DNA from: Nautiliaceae bacterium
GTDB lineage: Bacteria > Campylobacterota > Campylobacteria > Campylobacterales > Nautiliaceae
DNA: 61,332 nt
Reading direction: 5' to 3'
NCBI GenBank assembly: GCA_027038555.1
Contig: JALVVX010000011.1
Span: 1 to 61,332 of the forward strand
Part shown: positions 54,212 to 61,332 of the stretch, piece by piece
How the letters are laid out: every line of letters starts with the position of its first letter
Numbering within the stretch: position 1 is the stretch's first letter
Position numbers and translations under genes: made by a program
The notes under the pieces: model-generated
The model's input: only the letters and a program-made list of their open reading frames with translations
Told to the model about the DNA's origin: nothing
The model's database searches: none

Positions 54212-54769
54212 TTGGAAATTTCACAAATTGCCAATCTTCCTACAAAATACGGAAATTTTAAAATTCAGTCTTTTAAAGAAGGTGAAAAAGAACACCTTGT
54301 GATTTTTACCCAAAATTTGCCTGAAATTCCGCTTGTGAGAATACACAGCGAATGCCTCACGGGAGATGCTCTCGGGTCTTTGAAATGCGACTGCGGCGAA
54401 CAGCTTGAATATGCCCTGAAACAGATAAACGAAAAAGGCGGAATGGTTATATACCTAAGGCAAGAAGGAAGAGGCATCGGGCTTTTTAACAAAGTAAACG
54501 CTTATCATCTGCAAGACAAAGGTTTTGATACGGTAGAAGCAAACCATCAGCTTGGATTTGAAGCTGATATGAGGAATTTTTCCATTGTGGAAGAGATACT
54601 CAAACATTTCAATATCGATAAAATAAAACTTCTCACAAACAACCCGAAAAAAGAATTCGCTTTTAAAAATATAAAAGTTACTGAGAGAATTCCTGTTAAA
54701 GTGACACCAAATCCCCACAATGAAAAATATCTTAAAACAAAAAAAGAGAAAATGGGGCACATTTTATAA
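54212..54769 (+). CDS. ribA: GTP cyclohydrolase II
   Basis: A 185-residue RibA, opening GTP for riboflavin synthesis. The zinc site is C-x10-C-x-C in [25 protein letters not shown] is the catalytic segment and KLLTNNPKK near the end is conserved. It starts with TTG after AAGGAG. There is no DHBP synthase domain. A heptanucleotide array follows its stop. Confidence 0.95.
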   Translation: MEISQIANLPTKYGNFKIQSFKEGEKEHLVIFTQNLPEIPLVRIHSECLTGDALGSLKCDCGEQLEYALKQINEKGGMVIYLRQEGRGIGLFNKVNAYHLQDKGFDTVEANHQLGFEADMRNFSIVEEILKHFNIDKIKLLTNNPKKEFAFKNIKVTERIPVKVTPNPHNEKYLKTKKEKMGHIL

Positions 54770-54770
54770 A

Positions 54771-54798
54771 ATGGAGAATGGAAAATGGAAAATGAAGA
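54771..54798 (+). repeat. Heptanucleotide array forming the rsmG start
   Basis: Four 7-base units, ATGGAGA, ATGGAAA, ATGGAAA, ATGAAGA, beginning two bases after the ribA stop. ATGs lie at 54771, 54778, 54785 and 54792. The one at 54785 opens rsmG; the others reach stops within a few codons. GGAG in the first unit sits eight bases before 54785 and probably serves as ribosome-binding site. Confidence 0.92.
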
Positions 54799-55324
54799 AT
54801 TAAAAGAAAAGTTTGAAAAGTTTACAGAGGAACTTCTGAAATGGAATAAAACGCATAAGTTTACAAATTACAATACAAAAGAAAAAATTTATGCTCAAAT
54901 TGAAGATTCACTCTATCCGCTTGAAAAAATAAAAGATAAAAAAACCGCTCTTGATATAGGAACGGGGGCTGGATTTCCGGGGCTGATACTTGCAATTGCA
55001 ATGCCTGAGACAAAATGGTACCTTGTAGAACCTCTTAAAAAAAGATATTCGTTTTTGAATTATCTAAAAATTCTTCTGAATCTAAAAAATGTAACCGTCG
55101 TGCCAAAAAGACTTGAAAACGCTGAAATTGAGCCTGTGGAGCTTATAACAAGCAGAGCGGTAATGCCGACAGAAGAAATTATAAAAATAGCAAATCCCTT
55201 CTTGCAAAAAAATGGTACAATACTTCTATACAAAGGCTCAAATGCCCTTGAAGAGCTCAAAAATACAAAAGCAAACATAATTAGCAAAGACAAAAGAAAC
55301 TATATATTTATAAACAAGGAATAA
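54785..55324 (+). CDS. rsmG: 16S rRNA (guanine(527)-N(7))-methyltransferase
   Basis: A 179-residue RsmG. KWNKTHKFTNYN, LDIGTGAGFPGLILAIAMP (SAM loop) and LITSRAVMP are the family landmarks. It follows ribA as in C. jejuni (ribA-gidB). The start lies in a heptanucleotide array; the ATG at 54785 is the only one in frame. Confidence 0.95.
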   Translation: MENEELKEKFEKFTEELLKWNKTHKFTNYNTKEKIYAQIEDSLYPLEKIKDKKTALDIGTGAGFPGLILAIAMPETKWYLVEPLKKRYSFLNYLKILLNLKNVTVVPKRLENAEIEPVELITSRAVMPTEEIIKIANPFLQKNGTILLYKGSNALEELKNTKANIISKDKRNYIFINKE

Positions 55325-55325
55325 A

Positions 55326-55532
55326 ATGGGAAAACTGTTTTTATTTTTAATAATCATCGGTGTAATTTATTTTTTCTTTTTCAAAAAACCGAAAGTTCAA
55401 AACACTTACAATTCACAAGAAGAAAGCGAAGATTTGATAATGTGTGATAAATGCAAAACTTTTACCCCTAAAAAAGAGATAAGAAAAATAAACGGCAAAA
55501 ATATCTGCAAGGACTGTTATGATAATTCTTGA
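55326..55532 (+). CDS. Small membrane protein with zinc ribbon (PP0621-like)
   Basis: A 68-residue protein: membrane helix at residues 4-20 (LFLFLIIIGVIYFFFF), a short linker and a C-terminal CxxC...CxxC zinc ribbon (IMCDKCKTFTPKKE, NICKDCYD). Architecture fits the small PP0621-like family of unknown function. It begins one base after rsmG and overlaps the next gene by 14. Confidence 0.75.
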   Translation: MGKLFLFLIIIGVIYFFFFKKPKVQNTYNSQEESEDLIMCDKCKTFTPKKEIRKINGKNICKDCYDNS

Positions 55533-55896
55533 ACCTCCCTTTTGCGAAGAAAAATTTCAAAAAGTAACAACGCTTGAAGAAATTAAAACCACGAAGCCAA
55601 ATTCCACTCTAATATTCGATTACTGCGACTCTTCAATTGAAGTTTATAATTTCTGCAAAATAAACGATATTCCTTACGGCGTTAAAATCAATACAATAAA
55701 AGAGTTGATTTTCATCTCAAACCTTAATGCAAAATATGCTTTTGCCGATAATATAGAAAATGCAAAAATTTTTCAAACAATTGCAAACGAGTATCTGTTG
55801 GATACCAAAATAATTCTCTTTATCGATTCACTTGAAGATATAGAGAAAATAGCTCCTTTTGGGATAGACGGAGTGAAATTAAAGGAGAATAAATGA
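55519..55896 (+). CDS. Conserved protein of unknown function
   Basis: A 125-residue soluble alpha/beta protein with a Rossmann-like alternation (STLIFDYCDSSIEVYNFC, PYGVKINTIKELIFI, KIILFIDSLEDIEKI). I do not recognise a family. It overlaps the zinc-ribbon gene by 14 bases and the FAD-PAS gene by four, so it is translated. Confidence 0.65.
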   Translation: MIILEPPFCEEKFQKVTTLEEIKTTKPNSTLIFDYCDSSIEVYNFCKINDIPYGVKINTIKELIFISNLNAKYAFADNIENAKIFQTIANEYLLDTKIILFIDSLEDIEKIAPFGIDGVKLKENK

Positions 55897-56426
55897 GAAA
55901 GCCAAAGGTTACACCGATTGAAAAAGAGGTAAAATTAAAAGAAGAGGATTTTATAGTCAGTAAGACTGACACCAAAAGCCGTATTTTATACGGTAATAAA
56001 ATTTTTATCGATATCAGCGGATACAGTGAAGACGAGCTTTTAGGTCAGCCTCACAATATCCTAAGACACCCCGATATGCCAAGATGCGCTTTTAAGGTAC
56101 TGTATGACCATATCCAAAACGGTAAAGAATGGTTCGGCTACGTTAAGAATATGAGAAAAGACGGAGGATATTACTGGGTATATGCAAACATATCCCCTAC
56201 ATTTGATCAAAACGGAAATATCATAGAGTACTATTCTGTAAGACGTAAACCAAGGGAAGGGTTTAGAAACATTATAGAACCTCTTTATCAGCAATTAAAA
56301 TCAATAGAAAGCACAGAAGGTATGGAAGGTTCATTAAAAGCTGTGGAAGAACTTCTTGACAAATACAATATGTCATTTAATGAATTAATGATAAAAATTC
56401 AAAAAGGAATTATCAATGAACTCTAA
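55893..56426 (+). CDS. Aer-like FAD-binding PAS protein (CetB-like)
   Basis: A 177-residue soluble protein with one PAS domain, carrying the FAD-binding [18 protein letters not shown] and [15 protein letters not shown], and a short helical tail ([18 protein letters not shown]). In C. jejuni CetB, a PAS protein, sits beside the chemoreceptor CetA and together they do energy taxis. Here the next gene is a chemoreceptor with no periplasmic sensor. Overlap with the receptor gene: 11 bases. Confidence 0.88.
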   Translation: MRKPKVTPIEKEVKLKEEDFIVSKTDTKSRILYGNKIFIDISGYSEDELLGQPHNILRHPDMPRCAFKVLYDHIQNGKEWFGYVKNMRKDGGYYWVYANISPTFDQNGNIIEYYSVRRKPREGFRNIIEPLYQQLKSIESTEGMEGSLKAVEELLDKYNMSFNELMIKIQKGIINEL

Positions 56427-57840
56427 AATACTTGCATCGATTTTAGTATTATTATCGGTAATAATCGCGGTTGTCTCATTTTTAAATTCACAGCTTATTA
56501 TAGGTATATTAGCACTATTGAGTCTTGGTGTAAGTATTCTTTTTTTCTTTGGTAAAGAAGAGAAAAAAACCTCATCTCTTCTTGAAAAAATTAAAAAAAT
56601 TGTTATTGAAGCATCAAACGGAAATTTTCAAAACAGAATTACTCACATTGCAAAAAACGACGAAAATTACAATTTTGCTTGGGCTGTAAATGATTTACTT
56701 GATCAACTTGAAGCATTTGAAAGAGATATAAAAGAATCAATTAACGCAGCTAAAAATGGAATAGATTACAGAGATATCGCGCCGCAGGGATATAAAGGTC
56801 AGTTTAGAACCACTGTCGAAACAATTAATGAAGCTGTAAAAGCAATATCTATCGCCATTAAAGAACAAGCAAGAAGCGAACTGTTTATTACTCTAAATGA
56901 TTTGGGTGGAGGTGTAAAATATCAGATTAACGAAATTAAAAACTCATTTGATGAAAAATTAAAACCTTTTATGCTAAAAATCGACGAACTCTCAACAGAA
57001 ATTTACGAAGGTGCGGACGAATCCGCACATAAAGTGGAAAATCTTGCGGAAGTACTAAATAATCTGATAGAATTTATCGCTCAAACAAACGATGCGATTA
57101 ATATGCTTTATCAAAGAACGGAAGAAATAGGTAAAATTGTCGAACTTATCACAGATATTGCAGACCAAACAAATCTTCTTGCGTTAAATGCCGCAATTGA
57201 AGCAGCAAGAGCGGGAGAGCACGGAAGAGGTTTTGCAGTTGTTGCGGATGAAGTAAGAAAACTGGCTGAAAGAACCCAAAAAGCCACAAGCGAAATTTCA
57301 ATTACAATCAAAACGCTTCAACAAGAAACAAGCGAAATTCAGGCACATTCGGAACAAATCACAACAACAGCGGTCACTTCAAAAGAAGATGTATTACAGG
57401 TTAAAGATATGATTGTAGGATTTAGGAACAAATCTCTTGAAAACAAAAAAAATGTGGATTTTGCCCTTACAAGAATGTTTATGGATTTGGCCAAACTTTC
57501 TCATTTGGTATATAAACTTAATACAACAGAGGCTGTTGTTGAAGAAAAACCTATACCTACAATAAATGACAAAGATTGTGAATTCGGAAAATGGTTAAGA
57601 AATGAAAACACAATCAAAAAACTAGGATGTTATCCTGAATACAAAGAAATTAAAGATAACATACATAAAAAAATCCATAATACAACCAATAATATACTTG
57701 AATGTACCGTTGATAAAAGCTGCTTGAAAAGAAAAGACGAAATTATTCAAAAAGCAAAAACCGTTGAAGAGTTATCTCAAAAACTCTCTCAAATTCTTGA
57801 AGAACTTTTTGAAAAGTATTACAAAAAACCATGCGAATAA
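56416..57840 (+). CDS. Methyl-accepting chemotaxis protein with CZB-like C-terminus (CetA-like)
   Basis: A 474-residue receptor. Two adjacent membrane helices (about 5-22, 26-44) make a hairpin without a periplasmic domain, followed by HAMP-like segments and the signalling hairpin with [20 protein letters not shown] and [14 protein letters not shown]. The C-terminus (about 345-460) looks like a chemoreceptor zinc-binding (CZB) domain: His in [12 protein letters not shown], Cys in DCEFGKWLR, and HKKIH. Input probably comes from the FAD-PAS protein encoded before it. It overlaps rodA by ten bases. Confidence 0.9.
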   Translation: MNSKILASILVLLSVIIAVVSFLNSQLIIGILALLSLGVSILFFFGKEEKKTSSLLEKIKKIVIEASNGNFQNRITHIAKNDENYNFAWAVNDLLDQLEAFERDIKESINAAKNGIDYRDIAPQGYKGQFRTTVETINEAVKAISIAIKEQARSELFITLNDLGGGVKYQINEIKNSFDEKLKPFMLKIDELSTEIYEGADESAHKVENLAEVLNNLIEFIAQTNDAINMLYQRTEEIGKIVELITDIADQTNLLALNAAIEAARAGEHGRGFAVVADEVRKLAERTQKATSEISITIKTLQQETSEIQAHSEQITTTAVTSKEDVLQVKDMIVGFRNKSLENKKNVDFALTRMFMDLAKLSHLVYKLNTTEAVVEEKPIPTINDKDCEFGKWLRNENTIKKLGCYPEYKEIKDNIHKKIHNTTNNILECTVDKSCLKRKDEIIQKAKTVEELSQKLSQILEELFEKYYKKPCE

Positions 57841-58904
57841 AATTTGATATTTTACTTATTCTTCTTTTGATACCGTTTATCGGTATCAGTCTTTTTTTAG
57901 TAAACGAAATTTCACATAAACTTTTTTTAAAAGAGCTTGCATATATTGGCATAGGTATTATTGTGTTTATGGCTGTTTATTTTATACCGATTAGAAAACT
58001 CCTTTGGCTAATTCCCATAATTTACTGGATAAATATTATTCTTCTTCTTATGGTAGATTTATTCGGTACCACTATTTTAGGTGCTAAAAGATGGCTTAAA
58101 ATCCCTTTGATAAATCTTACGATACAGCCATCGGAATTTATGAAAACAACACTTTTATTAATGCTTGGATATTTAATTTACAAATATCCTCCAAAACCTT
58201 TATACAACTTTAAGGAATTTTTAAAATTTTCCATTTATATTATTATTCCTTTTTTACTTATAGTCAAAGAACCAGACCTTGGAACTGCACTAATTTTACT
58301 TATTATAGGCTTTGGAGTTCTATTTGTTGTCGGTGTGGATAAAAAAGTATGGATTGGTATAATGATTTTATCTGTGGTAATAGTGCCTGTATATTATAAA
58401 TTTTTTATGAAAGATTATCAGAAAAAAAGAATTGAGAGTTTTTTAAATAAACCGAGCTACCATGTAAAACAGTCATTAATTGCCATAGGCAGTGGAGGTG
58501 TGAGTGGAAAAAGCAAAAACGAAGCCACTCAGACACAACTTAAATTCCTGCCAATTGCCAGCAGTGATTTTATATTTGCTTATTATGTGGAAAGATTCGG
58601 ATTTATTGGTGCATCTGTTTTAATATTTTTATATTTTCTTCTTATTTATTATCTTCTCTCACGCGCTTTGGCTTTAAAAGACGACTATTTTGCAAAAGTA
58701 ATGTATGCAGGTGTTGCGCTTATGATATTTATATACTCTTATATAAACATATCAATGACTATGAACTTAGCACCGGTTGTAGGAGTGCCCCTACCTCTTA
58801 TAAGTCACGGAGGTACAAGTTTTATTAATTTTATGATTCTTTTTGCAATTCTTGAAAATTTAGTGGCAAGGAAAGATTTTTTACATACTCACGGAGTAAA
58901 ATAA
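57831..58904 (+). CDS. rodA: Rod-shape peptidoglycan glycosyltransferase RodA
   Basis: A 357-residue SEDS-family membrane protein with about ten helices. [33 protein letters not shown] (the catalytic Asp region) and [13 protein letters not shown] are the family motifs. Length and loop pattern point to RodA rather than FtsW. It polymerises glycan during elongation. It follows the chemoreceptor with a ten-base overlap and converges on the YfdX gene, with a shared hairpin. Confidence 0.92.
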   Translation: MRIKFDILLILLLIPFIGISLFLVNEISHKLFLKELAYIGIGIIVFMAVYFIPIRKLLWLIPIIYWINIILLLMVDLFGTTILGAKRWLKIPLINLTIQPSEFMKTTLLLMLGYLIYKYPPKPLYNFKEFLKFSIYIIIPFLLIVKEPDLGTALILLIIGFGVLFVVGVDKKVWIGIMILSVVIVPVYYKFFMKDYQKKRIESFLNKPSYHVKQSLIAIGSGGVSGKSKNEATQTQLKFLPIASSDFIFAYYVERFGFIGASVLIFLYFLLIYYLLSRALALKDDYFAKVMYAGVALMIFIYSYINISMTMNLAPVVGVPLPLISHGGTSFINFMILFAILENLVARKDFLHTHGVK

Positions 58905-58926
58905 GGAAGAATTATTTCTCTTCCTT
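58903..58926. terminator. Bidirectional hairpin between rodA and the YfdX gene
   Basis: AAGGAAGA and TCTTCCTT are perfect 8-base arms with an 8-base loop, spanning the rodA stop and the stop of the convergent gene. T-rich bases follow on the plus strand (GTTTTGATTATTTT). A shared terminator for the two convergent genes is likely. Confidence 0.6.
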
Positions 58927-59784
58927 GTTTTGATTATTTTCTGATTTTGGCATTTGGGTAGGTGCTTTTGGTTTGTTGAATTTAGTCATAATTGATGACA
59001 ATTTTTCTTTTAATGTTGCGAAAATATCTTCTGTTGATTTATCGCTTCTTAAAATTTCTTCAAGTTTTTTAATCTCTTCATATAAATCTTTATAATCGAT
59101 ATCTTTTCTTCCGTATCCAAGTGCCTCTGCAAGTTCAAGCTGTTCTTTCGCATACGCTAAAAGTTCTTTTAATTCATCTTTGTTCGGATTTTCTTTATTT
59201 GCAAGTTCATTTGCTCTTATAATCGTTTGTTCCGCTCTTAAAATCGGCAGTGGAAGCACTATTTTTTCAATTACAAGTGTTTCAAGCGCTTCAATTAAAA
59301 GTTTTTTAGCTTCTTCATATTTTTCTTGTTCGATTAAAGGAATAATTGCTTTTAATACTACCGGATATGTTCCTATCGGAAGCGCTGTTACGAATATATC
59401 AAGCTCGCTCGCAAGTTGGAGCATAATATCTCTTGCAAGTTGAACTTCACCAGCTTTTATTAAAGTAACCACTTCTGTTTTTGCAACTTCCACATCATCG
59501 ACAGTTCCAGGAAAATCTACAATCTGCTCTTTCACATCAACAGGCACAACTTGCAAATTAGGGTCTCTTGCAATTAATACTTCAAGTTTTCCTAAAACTT
59601 TTTCAATAGTTTCAAGCGCTTTGTCTTTTTCTTTTTTATCAAGCATATTCACAACATCAGCTACAAGATTGATTGCCTCAACAGCTTCTTCGGTAATTTT
59701 TTTCACTCTTTCGTCAACATAATCGTTTTGTGCTTTGTCAACTTTTTTTGTTACTTCTTTGTTCTCTTTCATTCTTTCGCTCAT
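58912..59784 (-). CDS. YfdX family protein, without signal peptide
   Basis: About 290 residues from the ATG at 59784. The preceding in-frame TTG at 59799 would make the ribosome-binding site AAGGAGGGGAG part of the protein, so it is rejected. The protein is all-helical, rich in Glu/Lys, with VEAINLVADVVNMLDKKEKD, the LARDIMLQLASELDIFVTAL segment and VLPLPILRAEQTIIRA, typical of YfdX. E. coli YfdX is a periplasmic, acid- and drug-stress chaperone-like protein; this one has no signal peptide. It has a strong promoter shared in sequence with ahpC. Confidence 0.85.
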   Translation of the reverse strand: MSERMKENKEVTKKVDKAQNDYVDERVKKITEEAVEAINLVADVVNMLDKKEKDKALETIEKVLGKLEVLIARDPNLQVVPVDVKEQIVDFPGTVDDVEVAKTEVVTLIKAGEVQLARDIMLQLASELDIFVTALPIGTYPVVLKAIIPLIEQEKYEEAKKLLIEALETLVIEKIVLPLPILRAEQTIIRANELANKENPNKDELKELLAYAKEQLELAEALGYGRKDIDYKDLYEEIKKLEEILRSDKSTEDIFATLKEKLSSIMTKFNKPKAPTQMPKSENNQNKEEK

Positions 59785-59804
59785 TCTCCCCTCCTTCAAT
59801 TTAA

Positions 59805-59843
59805 TTACAACAAAATTATATCATTTTAGTATAATGATGTCAA
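59805..59843 (-). promoter_or_regulatory. Sigma-70 promoter of the YfdX gene with ahpC-like operator
   Basis: TTGACA (59843-59838), 17 bases, TATAAT (59820-59815) on the minus strand, then TTTGTTGTAA. The 16-base TATAATTTTGTTGTAA (59820-59805) is identical to that of ahpC. AAGGAGG precedes the ATG. The remaining bases to 59930 are AT-rich without further features. Confidence 0.88.
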
Positions 59844-59923
59844 GATTTTTATTTATTTTTCATTAATTTTTTTTAGCCTTATAATTTAAGTTAAATAATG
59901 CTCTCTGTGTATTTTTTAAATTA

Positions 59924-59952
59924 AAAAAGAAAAAAACCCGTTAATTTACGGG
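59924..59952 (-). terminator. Rho-independent terminator of fdhA
   Basis: CCCGT and ACGGG pair around a 6-base loop that holds the fdhA stop, followed on the minus strand by a run of six T, a C and six T. It is the best-formed terminator in the window. Confidence 0.88.
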
Positions 59953-61332
59953 AATAATTTCTACCTCAACAGCTTTAAATCTCGCTGTTTTCACTTTATG
60001 GTCTGCTTCATCTCCAAATAAAAAGTTTATTTTGTTTTTAGCAAAATGAAAAGTTGTAAATAGCGTATAAGGTCTTACGCTTTGGGTGAATTTAACTTTT
60101 AAAGGAGCGCTTTTTCCATACTCAGATTTAAGAATTACCCTCTCTGCGATTTCATTTTTATGCATTTCGTTTACAAGCAAAACATCGTCATCGTATTTTT
60201 TGGAGAGTTTTTGGCTTTTATTTGTCTGAGCAGCATTATTGTACTGAGGAAGCGCCCTTCCTGTATTTAAATACCATTTTTTTACTCCCTCAATCAAATC
60301 TTTCACTTCGCCTCTTATATGGTATTTGTGATAATGAAAATGCCCCTTCCCGTCAGGCGTTGAGAATTTTTCGAGATGAAGTATCGGAGAATCAATTCCG
60401 TCTTCATTTATCGGCCATTGAAGAGGTTTAGCTTCAAGCCTTTCATAGGTTGCGCCTTTAAACCTGCTAACTTCCTTTTTGCACTCTTCAAATACTTCTT
60501 TGCTTGTGCTGAATTTAAACTCTCCTTTTATCCTGTTTTCAATCGCCTGTATAACTTCCCAGTCATCCGGCATATCCGAATTTACAAGAGGTTTGCTTAA
60601 ATGAAGCCTTCGCTCAGCATTTACATAAACACCACTCTTTTCATATGCACTTTTTACCCCAAATACAATATCCGCTTTTTCGGTAATTTCGTTTCTCATA
60701 ACTTCCATTACCATTAAAAATTCAAGCTCACTAAAAGCTTTTTGTATTTTATTTTGATTCGGATGTATATGAAGTATATCTTCTCCCATATTGATAATCG
60801 CTTTTATTTTACCTTTGAAGATATGCTCAATTATCTCAGGCGTCATCAGTCCCACATTCTCTTCATCAGGTCTTATGTAATCGGGCAGGTAATAAGGCAG
60901 ACATCCCACATCACAAGCTCCCTGGACGTTGTTTTGACCTCTTAGAGGCAATACACCTGCACCTTTACCAAAGTGTCCTCCCATCATGGCAAGATTGCTT
61001 ATGGCGTTAACCGCCTCAGTGCCGTCAAGATGTTCGGTGACACCAAGCCCCCATGTGAAAATAGTTTTGTTTTTTATCAGTTTTGCAATCTCTTCAATCT
61101 GGCTTTTTATATGTTCAAATCCGGGAAGTTTTAAGAAGAAGTCTTTATGACAGTTGTGTTTTAATATATTTTCTTTATATTCGTCAAATTTTACGCATCT
61201 TGTTTTTACAAACTCTTCATTTACATACCCCGCTTCTATAAATTCCCTGGCTAAGGCATTTAAAAAAAGAAGGTTTGATTCAAGTGGAAGTATGACTTTA
61301 ATATCAGCAAATTTCATTAAAGGAATTTCCCT
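59941..61332 (-). CDS. fdhA: Formate dehydrogenase, molybdopterin alpha subunit, C-terminal part (truncated by window edge)
   Basis: The frame stays open to the last base, so the N-terminal part (iron-sulfur cluster, Cys/Sec ligand to Mo/W) lies outside the window; the visible part is about 464 residues. Landmarks are TWGLGVTEHLDGT, MMGGHFGKGAGVLPLRGQNN followed by VQGACDVGCLP (the family signature), EVMRNEITEKADIVFGV, and the C-terminal molybdopterin dinucleotide-binding domain with SVRPYTLFTTFHFAKN. An internal ATG at 61317 is not the real start. The enzyme oxidises formate, or reduces CO2 in reverse. Confidence 0.92.
   Translation of the reverse strand, partial: REIPLMKFADIKVILPLESNLLFLNALAREFIEAGYVNEEFVKTRCVKFDEYKENILKHNCHKDFFLKLPGFEHIKSQIEEIAKLIKNKTIFTWGLGVTEHLDGTEAVNAISNLAMMGGHFGKGAGVLPLRGQNNVQGACDVGCLPYYLPDYIRPDEENVGLMTPEIIEHIFKGKIKAIINMGEDILHIHPNQNKIQKAFSELEFLMVMEVMRNEITEKADIVFGVKSAYEKSGVYVNAERRLHLSKPLVNSDMPDDWEVIQAIENRIKGEFKFSTSKEVFEECKKEVSRFKGATYERLEAKPLQWPINEDGIDSPILHLEKFSTPDGKGHFHYHKYHIRGEVKDLIEGVKKWYLNTGRALPQYNNAAQTNKSQKLSKKYDDDVLLVNEMHKNEIAERVILKSEYGKSAPLKVKFTQSVRPYTLFTTFHFAKNKINFLFGDEADHKVKTARFKAVEVEIIPVN

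Noticed and set aside
59784-59799. TTG at 59799 as the YfdX start
   Set aside because: It would put the AAGGAGGGGAG ribosome-binding site inside the protein; the ATG at 59784 is better.

Overview
The window is a gene-dense, AT-rich stretch of a bacterial chromosome. Nearly every gene has its closest look-alikes in Campylobacterota: futalosine-pathway mqnE, short-form hisG, a CiaD-like protein beside cca-purU, PerR with ahpC, rplI-hslV-hslU-era, flgF-flgG behind a sigma-54 promoter, and ribA-rsmG. Several genes point to a thermophilic, hydrogen/formate-using deep-vent lineage such as Nautiliales (Nautilia, Caminibacter, Lebetimonas): a KaiC-like ATPase of a type known mainly from thermophiles, a Thermotoga-type DAHP synthase and a formate dehydrogenase. 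The genus is inference; no rRNA is present. I saw no tRNA, rRNA, CRISPR array, insertion sequence or prophage.

Layout. 1-2578 (+): end of a Bat-type cluster and a HAD phosphatase. 2645-6185 (-): yebC, a PpiC-type isomerase, fba and a PLP enzyme whose ATG start seems lost. 6245-6889 (+): nth. 6890-14930 (-): a ten-gene run from rpoD through nadE, lpxK, a YfgM/BamB-like pair, a tyrosine recombinase, coaX and hisG to a methyltransferase. 15081-21882 (+): flgF-flgG, leuD-leuB, small proteins, cca, purU, trmL and a YgbA-like protein. 21879-22793 (-): holA. 22843-24105 (+): a FadL-type porin. 24102-35499 (-): rplI-hslV-hslU-era, then an Msh/Cts-type pilus or DNA-uptake apparatus (mshI-J-K-L-M-N), an HDOD protein and rnr. 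35570-40961 (+): a redox-type signalling cassette (FAD-PAS protein, HPt protein, Sel1 protein, NIT-domain hybrid kinase, response regulator). 40958-42016 (-): mqnE. 42070-46154 (+): glnD and a diguanylate cyclase. 46144-46914 (-): an exonuclease. 47073-51280 (+): aroF, then a KaiC-like ATPase, an HTH partner and pyk in one operon. 51277-54157 (-): DUF503, perR, ahpC, a UPF0763-like protein and argF. 54212-58904 (+): ribA, rsmG, two small proteins, a FAD-PAS protein with its chemoreceptor, and rodA. 58912-61332 (-): a YfdX-family protein and the C-terminal part of formate dehydrogenase.

Points that stand out. (1) A thermophile-type KaiC-like ATPase, a near-KaiC HTH protein and pyruvate kinase form one operon behind a promoter that overlaps a perfect palindrome. 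(2) ahpC and the distant yfdX gene share a near-consensus promoter and an identical 16-nt segment, suggesting one peroxide (PerR) regulon. (3) Heptanucleotide tandem arrays sit at or within a few bases of upstream stop codons, and three of the four carry start codons every 7 nt, so all reading frames are sampled. (4) The fba/PLP-enzyme junction reads ATAA where an ATGA overlap is expected. (5) Two Aer-like FAD-PAS proteins feed two different machines, one a chemoreceptor and one a multi-step phosphorelay.
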